NCBI RefSeq assembly: GCF_003148565.1
Contig: NZ_QGGL01000024.1
Span: 1-58,547 of the forward strand
Reading direction: 5' to 3'
DNA length: 58,547 nucleotides
Source of the DNA: Tumebacillus permanentifrigoris
GTDB lineage: Bacteria > Bacillota > Bacilli > Tumebacillales > Tumebacillaceae
In this document: piece after piece, positions 15,465-22,140 of the stretch
How the letters are laid out: each line of letters begins with the position of its first letter
Position numbering within the stretch: position 1 is the stretch's first letter
The notes under the pieces: generated by a model
What the model was told of the DNA's origin: nothing
Databases searched by the model: none
The model's input: only the letters and a program-made list of their open reading frames with translations
Program-made: the position numbers and the translations under genes

Positions 15465-16185
15465 CGCATCTCACCGGCACTTCCACGAATCCGATCGTCG
15501 TGATCTCCGGTTCGGCGGCTTGCGGATCTCCTCTATCGACAATCCGTGAAATCCGGTCGCGTTCAACGGTGCGGCCAGCGAACACGTGCATCCCACTTAT
15601 TTCCACGGTATCTCCGGGTCGAGGAACAGGCTTCATCCGGCTTCGCTGCTCGATTAAGAGGAGAATTTGGCGAAGCTCATCCGCTGAATACATCTCGATT
15701 ACCTTCTTGCTGATGCGAAAGGTCGAGTTGTCCAGCCAGGTTGCGAGAATCTTTCTTTCAGGCATAGATACCCCGTCGCGCTTGCGGATAGTCGCATCCT
15801 GTGGTACATTTTCCGTAAGTGTTTTTTTAACGGATTGATCTGGCTGTTCTGTTGCGTCAACAACAGTCAACCGCCCTGCACCTGCCGATGCGTCAACATC
15901 GAGCGGGTGTTTTTCATTTTCAGGGGTTGCGTTCGGCGCAGACCCTTCCACTTCGAGCTGGCCCGCGATGTTCGTCGGTGCCGACTCTTTTTGTTGAAGG
16001 GCTTCGGCTGTTACACCCAACCGTTTCGCGAGTGCTTCGATTAATCCCGGCTTGCCCGATCCGTCAGAGTTACCGTTCTCGATCCGGGAGATCAAACCAA
16101 CGGAACAGATGCCCTCGGCTAGTGCGGCCTGCGTCAATCCCGCTTGCTTGCGTTCGAATTTCAAATTGCTAACGTTGAATTTCAT
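15451..16185 (-). CDS. XRE-family HTH protein with long linker
   Basis: 244 aa. Residues 8-60 (ERKQAGLTQAALAEGICSVG, ISRIENGN, IEALAKRLGVTAEAL) are a lambda-repressor-type HTH. A ~70-residue Pro/Glu/Ala/Thr-rich linker follows, then a C-terminal region with WLDNSTFRISKKVIEMYS and a possible small beta barrel. The ATG follows AGGAAGGGTGATCTTC. It is the first large gene of the early operon, so it may act as an antirepressor or early activator. Confidence 0.75.
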   Translation of the reverse strand: MKFNVSNLKFERKQAGLTQAALAEGICSVGLISRIENGNSDGSGKPGLIEALAKRLGVTAEALQQKESAPTNIAGQLEVEGSAPNATPENEKHPLDVDASAGAGRLTVVDATEQPDQSVKKTLTENVPQDATIRKRDGVSMPERKILATWLDNSTFRISKKVIEMYSADELRQILLLIEQRSRMKPVPRPGDTVEISGMHVFAGRTVERDRISRIVDRGDPQAAEPEITTIGFVEVPVRCDAAG

Positions 16186-16207
16186 GAAGATCACCCTTCC
16201 TATAAAT

Positions 16208-16408
16208 TCAAGCACCAAGTTTTTGCTCACTTGAACTGTTTGCCAGCGCGCCAGTCAACAACTCAGCCAATCGGTTTATGGCACCATCGGAACTTTTCTG
16301 AAGTTCTTTGAAGTGTTCCTTCTGCTCTATCGAGGTCATTTTCAGGACGTCAGATCTTGAGTGAACTGTTATCCTTGATCCTTCGATTTCGTGGGTCAAA
16401 GTGACCAT
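16208..16408 (-). CDS. Unknown small protein, 66 aa
   Basis: Start at the ATG preceded by AAGGAGGAGG. In-frame upstream codons reach into an operator site but lack an RBS. Charged and helical with a central KMTSIEQKEHFKELQKS. It lies between Cro-like and XRE genes. Unknown function. Confidence 0.65.
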   Translation of the reverse strand: MVTLTHEIEGSRITVHSRSDVLKMTSIEQKEHFKELQKSSDGAINRLAELLTGALANSSSEQKLGA

Positions 16409-16454
16409 TTCGTTTGCCTCCTCCTTACTTTTAAAGTGGAGAGCGAACAACCCC

Positions 16455-16469
16455 ATCACGAAATGTGAT
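16455..16469. promoter_or_regulatory. Repressor operator O1 (ATCAC-N5-GTGAT)
   Basis: Perfect inverted repeat ATCACGAAATGTGAT just downstream of the Cro-like gene and upstream of the 66-aa gene. One of four copies of the same site in the lysogeny region. Confidence 0.75.
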
Positions 16470-16470
16470 G

Positions 16471-16674
16471 TTATTGTCCAAAAAAAATTTCGTCAACAGT
16501 AGAGCGGAAATAAGTTGCGATCTTTAAAGCCAATTCTCGACGAGGGAGGCGTTGGCCCGTTTCGATCATCGAGTAATGGTTTTGACGGATACCCAAGCAC
16601 TCAGCAACATCCTGCTGAGTGCGTGTCCCACGCAACTCGATCAGTTTTTTGTTCTTTTCTACAGACTTACTCAT
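16471..16674 (-). CDS. Cro-like XRE repressor
   Basis: 67 aa, a single HTH domain (LIELRGTRTQQDVAECLGIR, NHYSMIETGQRLPRRELALKIA). Divergent from the CI-like gene across a 151-bp region with two operator sites and promoters in both directions. This is the first gene of the early operon, the normal place for Cro. The RBS is weak (GAGG directly before ATG). Confidence 0.85.
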   Translation of the reverse strand: MSKSVEKNKKLIELRGTRTQQDVAECLGIRQNHYSMIETGQRLPRRELALKIATYFRSTVDEIFFGQ

Positions 16675-16694
16675 CCTCTATTCACATCCCCACC

Positions 16695-16709
16695 ATCACG
16701 TTTTGTGAT
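16695..16709. promoter_or_regulatory. Repressor operator O2
   Basis: ATCACGTTTTGTGAT, a perfect 5-bp inverted repeat around 5 bp. It lies just downstream of the -10 box of the early promoter, so a bound protein would block transcription start. Confidence 0.8.
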
Positions 16710-16723
16710 GTTTGTTATCCTCA

Positions 16724-16752
16724 TTTAAACACAGCGCTGGAGATTCTTGCAA
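16724..16752 (-). promoter_or_regulatory. Early promoter of prophage A
   Basis: On the minus strand TTGCAA (16752-16747) and TTTAAA (16729-16724) are separated by exactly 17 bp with a TGTG extension before the -10. It points into the Cro-like gene. Operators flank it on both sides. Confidence 0.65.
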
Positions 16753-16762
16753 CTATCAATTT

Positions 16763-16777
16763 ATCACACTTTGTGAT
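16763..16777. promoter_or_regulatory. Repressor operator O3
   Basis: ATCACACTTTGTGAT, upstream of the early -35 box and of the -10 box (TATAAT, 16800-16805) of the CI-like gene. Suited to repress the early promoter while influencing the repressor's own promoter. Confidence 0.8.
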
Positions 16778-16799
16778 AGTCCAATCGACTACCGTATGC

Positions 16800-16805
16800 T
16801 ATAAT
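16800..16805 (+). promoter_or_regulatory. -10 box of the CI-like gene
   Basis: A consensus TATAAT 20 bp before the start codon, followed by a GAGGTGA ribosome binding site. No good -35 box is visible, which is common for promoters activated by the bound repressor. Confidence 0.55.
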
Positions 16806-16825
16806 TTATTTTGAGGTGATTTTAA

Positions 16826-17221
16826 ATGTCTACTCCTTTTGAGGAAAGACTTACGAAAGCCAGAATAGCCAAGGGTTACTCTCAAGATGAGCTTGCCCGT
16901 AAGATAGGTTTGAGCAGTCAGAGTTCTATTGCAAATTATGAGAATGGATCTCGAAGACCCAGTCATAAACTAACTCTCGCTTTGGCGAACACCTTAGGCG
17001 TTACCGTGGATTATCTAATGGGCCGCTCTGAAAATCCCGACAAGACACTTGCAGAAGAGTTGAAACAGAGCAGATCAGCTCTTGTTGAGATTCGCAATTT
17101 AATCGCAGAAGGAAAAGTTTCTGATATCCCTGCTAATCGGATCGAACAGGTTGTACGTGCTCTAGACCTTCACATAGAATCGATACCAGATAGTGACAAT
17201 ACAATCGATACCAAAAAATAA
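16826..17221 (+). CDS. CI-like lysogeny repressor
   Basis: 131 aa. Residues 8-65 are an XRE HTH domain (ARIAKGYSQDELARKIGLSS, SIANYENGSRRPSHKLTLAL). The C-terminal half is helical (LAEELKQSRSALVEIRNLIA) and lacks a LexA-type Ser/Lys peptidase domain. It is therefore not self-cleaving, and induction must occur another way. It is divergent from the Cro-like gene. It probably binds the four ATCAC-N5-GTGAT sites. Confidence 0.85.
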   Translation: MSTPFEERLTKARIAKGYSQDELARKIGLSSQSSIANYENGSRRPSHKLTLALANTLGVTVDYLMGRSENPDKTLAEELKQSRSALVEIRNLIAEGKVSDIPANRIEQVVRALDLHIESIPDSDNTIDTKK

Positions 17222-17228
17222 GGCTAAA

Positions 17229-17262
17229 CACCGGGGATAATTGAAGTCCATCGGTGTTTTTT
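17229..17262. terminator. Bidirectional terminator after the CI-like gene
   Basis: AACACCG/CGGTGTT stem followed by TTTTTT on the plus strand. On the minus strand a T-rich tract also follows after a few bases. It ends the CI-like gene and faces the convergent 46-aa ORF. Confidence 0.7.
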
Positions 17263-17264
17263 CT

Positions 17265-17405
17265 TTACCCGCATTTCCTTTCAAATTCCTGAGTGACGAT
17301 GCCTGCTTTACTTAATGCTTCACAAAGTGCTATCTTGTCAGTTTCGCACAAACGCTCATCTGTTACTAAATCAAAAACAGAAAACAAACTTTCATTGCCC
17401 GACAT
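17265..17405 (-). CDS. 46-aa ORF downstream of the peptide system (aimX-like position)
   Basis: Small acidic protein, MSGNESLFSVFDLVTDERLC at its start and ending in ERKCG, with a GGAGG ribosome binding site 8 nt before ATG. That RBS lies inside one arm of an 18-bp inverted repeat (17410-17472). It is on the same strand as, and downstream of, the receptor-peptide operon after that operon's terminator, the position of aimX in arbitrium phages. It is convergent with the CI-like gene. No homologue recognised; it could also act as an RNA. Confidence 0.6.
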   Translation of the reverse strand: MSGNESLFSVFDLVTDERLCETDKIALCEALSKAGIVTQEFERKCG

Positions 17406-17409
17406 AAGA

Positions 17410-17472
17410 AAAACCTCCGTGACTTGTTTGTTGATCGTTTAACTCGATCTTAATACAAGTCGCGAAGGTTTT
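17410..17472. promoter_or_regulatory. 18-bp inverted repeat with 27-bp spacer before the 46-aa ORF
   Basis: Arms AAAACCTCCGTGACTTGT (17410-17427) and ACAAGTCGCGAAGGTTTT (17455-17472) match at 16 of 18 positions as inverted repeats. The spacer holds a second 5-bp inverted repeat (GATCG/CGATC). It may be a two-half-site operator for the dimeric receptor, similar in layout to AimR operators with ~25-bp spacers. Alternatively it is an RNA hairpin that hides the GGAGG of the 46-aa ORF. Confidence 0.65.
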
Positions 17473-17484
17473 GAATAGTTTTCA

Positions 17485-17512
17485 GAAAAACAAGGACAAA
17501 GTAATTTTGTCC
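17485..17512 (-). terminator. Terminator of the receptor-peptide operon
   Basis: On the minus strand GGACAAA-ATTAC-TTTGTCC is followed by TTGTTTTT. It is 39 nt downstream of the peptide gene. Confidence 0.8.
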
Positions 17513-17550
17513 ACGTTTTTATTAATGGGTAATGTCTACCGTGTGTTTCT

Positions 17551-17736
17551 TTATACTGCCGGTGGTGCGAACTCTCGCGGATTTACCAAGCCGTTAAGAA
17601 CTGGCGGCGCGAACTCCGCGACTTTAACCGAATTCAGCACTGGAGGTGCAAATTCTGCTATTTGTCTATGCGAGATACCAAACAACATTCCAACCAACAT
17701 GGATACAGCTACTGACAGCTTAAGGACCTTATTCAT
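17551..17736 (-). CDS. Secreted peptide-pheromone precursor with three repeats
   Basis: 61 aa from the ATG after GGGGGTG. An N-terminal signal sequence (MNKVLKLSVAVSMLVGMLFG) is followed by AEFAPPVLN, AEFAPPVLN and a third, C-terminal REFAPPAV, separated by short linkers (SVKV, GLVNP). The two full repeats encode the same nine residues with different codons at eight of nine positions, so the peptide is under selection. The gene starts 44 nt downstream of the HTH-TPR receptor on the same strand, the standard RRNPP layout (Phr, PapR, AimP). The mature peptide is probably made by secretion and protease trimming and is then re-imported. Confidence 0.85.
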   Translation of the reverse strand: MNKVLKLSVAVSMLVGMLFGISHRQIAEFAPPVLNSVKVAEFAPPVLNGLVNPREFAPPAV

Positions 17737-17780
17737 ATACCCAACACCCCCAAAAAAGTTTTTCAAGTACAATTATACAT

Positions 17781-18995
17781 CTATTCGAGCAATATTTGTG
17801 AAGCCGTTTCATATAGCTCGAAGGCAGTCTCGATCGAACCTAATTTCTTTGCAAGCAAAGCAGCCTCTCTGTAAAATTCACCTAGCTGACGGGGAGAAAT
17901 TTGTGTTTGTTTGAGTTGGTCCAAGCAACCAAGAGTGCGTTGCAAGTTCGATTTACATAGGGAAATCCATAAATCAATTCTCAATTTCTCGCCATGATTA
18001 TGTTGTGAAAACATTTCAACACGATTTGCTGCCTGTTCAAAGGTAGCGCACGAAAGCTCAGTATCATCGGTTTTGTAATACATCTCACCAATAGTAATCA
18101 AAGCATAGATTTCCCTTAGTGGATCATTGATCTCTTTCGCTATGTTGATTGCCACTTTCGATACGGAAATGCAATCGTTATACTTCTCCTTGGTGTTTCT
18201 ATACACTTCTCCTAAACCTTGATAGAAACTCCCTTCTAAAATCTTATTCTCAGAAGTTTTCGGTAAAATATTAATTGCTTCTTGCAAGCACTTTTCTGCA
18301 TCAGTCCAATTTCTGTGCCGGGAATGTACCCTTGCAACGAGATATAGAAATTTAGCTTTCCACTTATCAATTTCCCCAATGTTGCTCCAGAACGAAAATG
18401 CTCCTGACTTTTCAATGATATCCATATCATCGAGTTGTTTTAACACCAATTCAGAAACAGCTTCGTATTGCCCAAGCATTAACCGAGAGGAAAGCAAGTC
18501 ATGATTGGCTTTGATTAACGTCTCCTGATCCCCTGCTTTCTGCGCGATGTTCATCGCCATTAAAAAATAAGATATTGCACTTTGATACCTAGTCAGATGA
18601 TACTCCAGCCTCCCTCTTAGCACTAAACTTAGGGCAAACTCTCGGGGGGAACGTGCGCTTGTATGAAAAACAAGGGCGTCTAACTTTTTCATGATTTCGA
18701 ATTTGTCATCTATAGTGGAGGTAAGACTACTTTCTAATGTAGCAAGTGCGGAATTTATTTTCTCGTTACTCTCTAAAAGCACATCAATGTCTACGCAAAG
18801 TCCATTTGCCAGATGCCGAATATTTTCTTCTGCTACCTTGAATTTGTGCTCGCAGTTCTCTATTTTACCAATCAATGATTTACTAACGATTTTATTTATT
18901 TTGTTTGCTAATTCGCGATCTGTTAGCCCTCTCTCTTCCCTTAGAAATCTGAGATTTCTGGCTACTGTGAGATTGAAAATCTTTGTATCCACCAC
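17781..18995 (-). CDS. RRNPP-type (AimR/PlcR-like) peptide-sensing regulator
   Basis: 404 aa. Residues ~10-65 form an XRE-type HTH (ARNLRFLREERGLTDRELAN, SLIGKIENCEHKFKVAEENI). Residues ~100-404 are helical TPR-like repeats (FLMAMNIAQKAGDQETLIKA, KCLQEAINILPK, CATFEQAANRVEMF, AFELYETASQILLE). This HTH-TPR build and length are those of PlcR, NprR and phage AimR receptors, whose DNA binding is switched by an imported peptide. A GTG start follows GGGGG; the next GTG is also possible. It has its own consensus promoter and is followed by the peptide gene. Confidence 0.88.
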   Translation of the reverse strand: MVDTKIFNLTVARNLRFLREERGLTDRELANKINKIVSKSLIGKIENCEHKFKVAEENIRHLANGLCVDIDVLLESNEKINSALATLESSLTSTIDDKFEIMKKLDALVFHTSARSPREFALSLVLRGRLEYHLTRYQSAISYFLMAMNIAQKAGDQETLIKANHDLLSSRLMLGQYEAVSELVLKQLDDMDIIEKSGAFSFWSNIGEIDKWKAKFLYLVARVHSRHRNWTDAEKCLQEAINILPKTSENKILEGSFYQGLGEVYRNTKEKYNDCISVSKVAINIAKEINDPLREIYALITIGEMYYKTDDTELSCATFEQAANRVEMFSQHNHGEKLRIDLWISLCKSNLQRTLGCLDQLKQTQISPRQLGEFYREAALLAKKLGSIETAFELYETASQILLE

Positions 18996-19018
18996 GAAGC
19001 CCCCTTTTGTATGTATGA

Positions 19019-19047
19019 ATTTTACAAGTATTCTGTATCACTTTCAA
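19019..19047 (-). promoter_or_regulatory. Promoter of the receptor-peptide operon
   Basis: Minus-strand TTGAAA (19047-19042), 17-bp spacer and TAAAAT (19024-19019), close to the sigma-A consensus, 24 bp before the GTG start of the receptor. Operator O4 ends 4 bp upstream of the -35. Confidence 0.75.
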
Positions 19048-19050
19048 TAC

Positions 19051-19065
19051 ATCACGTTTTGTGAT
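19051..19065. promoter_or_regulatory. Repressor operator O4 between receptor and recombinase genes
   Basis: ATCACGTTTTGTGAT, identical to O2, placed in the 112-bp divergent region. It is 3 bp from the receptor -35 box and 43 bp before the recombinase start codon. It suggests that the CI-like protein also controls integration and the peptide system. Confidence 0.8.
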
Positions 19066-19107
19066 ACTCTATGTTCATCATACACGTACAAATGGGGGTT
19101 TTCAACG

Positions 19108-20646
19108 ATGAGTTTGAAATTACACCTTAACCTTTTGGAGTACTTGCGGAAGTCACGCGAAGACCTAGCTGCAGAGGCTCGGGGTGAGGGTGATACCTTG
19201 GCAAAACATAGACGAGCTCTTGCTGCCTATGTCGATCAACACGGCCATAGTATCATAGGAGTGTTTGAAGAGGTCGTTTCCGGCGAGAGGATTGTAGACC
19301 GTCCAGAGATGCAGAAGATGTTGCATGCACTGAATGAGGGCAAGTACAACGGCAAGAAAATCGACGGCGTCATTTGTATAGACGAGTACCGACTTGGTCG
19401 AGGGAACATGATCGACCAAGGAATCATTCAAGACACCTTTAAAACAAACAAGATGATCCTAGTTACCCCACGGAAAGTTTACGATCCAGAGAGCGAGTTG
19501 GACGAAGAGTGGTTTGAGTTCGAGTCTTTTATGGCCAGACGCGAATTCAAGATGATTAATCGAAGGTTGCAACGAGGTCGAAGACAAAGTGCTGCGGAAG
19601 GAAAATGTGTAGGGAAGTTACCATACGGCTACATAAAAGGGAAAGATTTGGTGCTTCGCCCTCACCCAGAGGAGTCTCGAATTGTGAAAATAATCTTTGA
19701 TTGGGCGGTAGAAGGAATGGGCCGAAAGGTGATCGCTAATAAGCTCACTGATTTGGGAGTTCCTACGCCGAGTGGCAAAATAGACGTTTGGCAACAAACG
19801 ACAATCAAGAAGATACTAGCCAATCGGGTGTATTTGGGAGAAGTAGAATTCGGTAAGAGTAAGTACTCTAAAAAAGATTTAGGAGGCTATCATGTAGAAA
19901 AAGTCCATGATAGTTCCAAATGGATAAGGAAGGAAAATGCCCACGAGCCTTTAATATCGGTAGAACTCTTCGATCGGGCTGGTGATGCCGTTAAGCGAAG
20001 AATCCCACCAATTAAAAGTGGAAGTCCGATATCAAACCCGTTCGCAAGTCTCATAAAATGCGGCGTTTGCGGCTACAGTTTGAGGCGACAAATACACAAG
20101 CAAAATAATGCAGATCGATTAATATGCTCACATTACAAATGCAAAAACAGGTCTACAAATTTTATTTTAGTAGAGGACAGGCTAATTCGAACGTTGCAGA
20201 AGTTTCTCTCTGGCTTTGAGTTGGAGTTAGGCCAAAACCAAGTAAAAATTCAACCCACGAAAGAACTCCTAAACGCGCGAATCGTTACACTTGAAAAACA
20301 GGAAATAGACTTGAAAAAGCAATCGGATAACATCCATGATCTACTTGAACAAGGTGTCTATACAGTTGAGAAGTTTTTAGAACGTACTACAGATTTACAA
20401 GTGAAAGCAAATAAGGTAAAAGAAGAGTTGGAGTCCTGTAGAAAGGACGTGGAAAGAATGATTGAAATGGATTATCACAAAAAAGAGGCATTACCTCGCC
20501 TGATCAATGTACTTAACACATACCACACTTTGTCCCCCGAAGACAGAAACAAACTTCTAAAAACAATTGTTCAAAAAATGGTATACTTCAGAGCCGAAGG
20601 AACAAGGCTGGACGAGTTCTCACTGGAGGTTTTTTTGGATGTTTAA
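19108..20646 (+). CDS. Large serine recombinase (integrase of prophage A)
   Basis: 512 aa. N-terminal resolvase domain with the catalytic serine at residue 16 (YLRKSRED), a second signature FEEVVSGERIVDRPEM and DEYRLGRGN. Then the recombinase domain (KLPYGYI ... VPTPSGKIDVWQQTTIKKIL), a zinc ribbon (CGVCGYSLRRQ ... CSHYKCKN) and a C-terminal coiled coil. It catalyses phage integration/excision between attP and attB. The start is the ATG 9 nt after GGGGG; the longer reading frame upstream crosses the receptor gene and is not used. Its last codons overlap the RBS and start of mocR, marking the attachment site. Confidence 0.93.
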   Translation: MSLKLHLNLLEYLRKSREDLAAEARGEGDTLAKHRRALAAYVDQHGHSIIGVFEEVVSGERIVDRPEMQKMLHALNEGKYNGKKIDGVICIDEYRLGRGNMIDQGIIQDTFKTNKMILVTPRKVYDPESELDEEWFEFESFMARREFKMINRRLQRGRRQSAAEGKCVGKLPYGYIKGKDLVLRPHPEESRIVKIIFDWAVEGMGRKVIANKLTDLGVPTPSGKIDVWQQTTIKKILANRVYLGEVEFGKSKYSKKDLGGYHVEKVHDSSKWIRKENAHEPLISVELFDRAGDAVKRRIPPIKSGSPISNPFASLIKCGVCGYSLRRQIHKQNNADRLICSHYKCKNRSTNFILVEDRLIRTLQKFLSGFELELGQNQVKIQPTKELLNARIVTLEKQEIDLKKQSDNIHDLLEQGVYTVEKFLERTTDLQVKANKVKEELESCRKDVERMIEMDYHKKEALPRLINVLNTYHTLSPEDRNKLLKTIVQKMVYFRAEGTRLDEFSLEVFLDV

Positions 20647-22087
20647 TATACATCTTCGAGACTTGGATCTGGAAAAGTATCGCTACAAGTATCTCGCACT
20701 TTACCACGCCTTGCGCGAGGGAATTGTGACGGGGAGCCTGCCACACGGGACGAAGTTGCCCGCCAGCCGCGAGTTAGCGGCGGGCTACGAGATTTCGCGC
20801 GGAGTGGTTTCACAGGTGTACGAGATGCTGATGGCAGAGGGCTATCTCTCCGCGGAGGTCGGGCGCGGGACGCACGTGTCGTTCCAGCGAGACAGCGCCG
20901 AGGGCGAGGCGTCCGAACGCGCCCCGATCCTGCTGTCCAAGTGGGGGCAGCGCGTCACCGGCCTCCCCTTGTACGACGGAATTCCGACCCAGACGTACCG
21001 CTACGATTACACGATCGGCCAGCCGTTGGCGGATGCTTTTCCATTTGCCGAGTGGAACCGGGCGATGTACGCGGCGATCCGCGATGTGTCAGCGGAGGAG
21101 GGCGAAACCAAGTACGAGCCACAGGGATACCGTCCACTCCGGGAAGCGATTGCCCGCTACCTGAGAAAAGCGCGTGGGATGGTCGTGCAACCGGAGGACA
21201 TCGTGATCGTCAACGGCTCGATGCAAGCGATCGCACTGGTGGCGCAACTGCTGATCGATCCCGGAGATTCAGTGGTGTTGGAAGACCCCGCGTATGGCGG
21301 GATTCGCGAAGCGATCACGGCGGTGGGCGGTCAACCCGTACCAAGCCCCGTCGATGGACAAGGTCTGGTCGTCCGCGATTGGGAGGCGCGATTGTTGTTT
21401 GTCACACCAGGGCGCCAGTTCCCGACGGGAACGGTGCTCTCCTTGGAACGGCGGCAGGAGATCCTGCGCTGGGCGACCGCACGGCATGCGGTGATCGTAG
21501 AGGACGATTACGACAGTGAGTTCCGGTGGCGCGGCCGACCGATCGAACCCTTGAAAGTGCTGGACCGCCATGATCGAGTCGTGTACATCGGCACGTTCTC
21601 CAAGACGATGTACGCGGACTTGCGGATCGGCTATGTCGTGCTGCCCTCGTGGTTGCGGGAGCCGTTTTGCAAGGCACGGCAGTTGTACGAACCCCGTCCG
21701 ACCGCGTTGGTCCAGCAACATGCGTTGGCCGCGTTCATGAACAACGGTCACTACGAGCGGCATCTGCGGCGGATGAAGCGGGTGTATGCACGCAAGCACA
21801 AAATCCTATGGACGGCGCTGACCGAGGAGTTTGGGGCGTTGTTCGACTGGGTGGAGAGCGACGCCGGACTGCATATCTTCGGCAGGTGGCGGCGGTCTCT
21901 AGAGGAGTACCAAACATTTCGCGAAGCCTGCTTGGCGGCCGGCGTGCGGTTCCCGGATGCAACTCGCTATTATGCGACGCCACATCAGGTCTGTGCAGCC
22001 TGCTTTGGCTTTCAAAGGCTTGGGGAGGAGCAATTGGTCGAGGGCGTCGAAGTGATAGCGCAGGTCTGGGCGCAGTTGCAGAGGTGA
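20639..22087 (+). CDS. MocR-family (GntR-HTH/aminotransferase) regulator, ycxD-like
   Basis: 482 aa. Winged helix residues 15-80 (ALREGIVTGSLPHGTKLPAS, RGVVSQVYEMLMAEGYL) fused to a fold-type I aminotransferase domain. It has the DDYD motif (289-292) and PLP lysine K322 (GTFSKTMY). Such proteins sense PLP or amino-acid derivatives and control neighbouring genes. The GGAGG RBS and ATG lie inside the end of the phage recombinase gene, so the host gene's upstream control region has been replaced by prophage sequence. Convergent with sfp, as ycxD is near sfp in B. subtilis. Confidence 0.92.
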   Translation: MFNIHLRDLDLEKYRYKYLALYHALREGIVTGSLPHGTKLPASRELAAGYEISRGVVSQVYEMLMAEGYLSAEVGRGTHVSFQRDSAEGEASERAPILLSKWGQRVTGLPLYDGIPTQTYRYDYTIGQPLADAFPFAEWNRAMYAAIRDVSAEEGETKYEPQGYRPLREAIARYLRKARGMVVQPEDIVIVNGSMQAIALVAQLLIDPGDSVVLEDPAYGGIREAITAVGGQPVPSPVDGQGLVVRDWEARLLFVTPGRQFPTGTVLSLERRQEILRWATARHAVIVEDDYDSEFRWRGRPIEPLKVLDRHDRVVYIGTFSKTMYADLRIGYVVLPSWLREPFCKARQLYEPRPTALVQQHALAAFMNNGHYERHLRRMKRVYARKHKILWTALTEEFGALFDWVESDAGLHIFGRWRRSLEEYQTFREACLAAGVRFPDATRYYATPHQVCAACFGFQRLGEEQLVEGVEVIAQVWAQLQR

Positions 22088-22122
22088 AAAAAGAGACCCG
22101 CGGAGCTGCGGGTCTCTTTTTT
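22087..22122. terminator. Bidirectional terminator between mocR and sfp
   Basis: AAAAAAGAGACCCGC/GCGGGTCTCTTTTTT perfect hairpin with A-run and T-run on the two sides. It serves the convergent mocR (+) and sfp (-) genes. Confidence 0.95.
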
Positions 22123-22140
22123 CAGGAATGTCCTGTGGGC

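Larger units (their letters stand above)
1..20640. mobile_element. Prophage A (right part, integrated at mocR)
   Basis: A temperate phage genome whose early and lysogeny regions lie in the window and whose late genes must lie to the left. Phage identity rests on replication genes, RecU, an ArpU-type regulator, a CI/Cro pair, phage tRNAs and a large serine recombinase at the right border. The right border is placed near the start codon of mocR because the recombinase gene ends there and typical host genes follow. The exact attachment core cannot be read, because the other end is outside the window. Confidence 0.9.

Noticed and set aside
17471-17914. Plus-strand reading frame antisense to the peptide gene and receptor 3' end
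   Set aside because: No RBS or domain, and its repeated residues are only the complement of the pheromone repeats.
18691-19107. A long 5' extension of the prophage A recombinase reading frame
   Set aside because: It runs antisense through the HTH-TPR receptor gene and lacks an RBS; the ATG at 19108 has GGGGG 9 nt before it and gives the normal N-terminus with the catalytic serine near residue 16.
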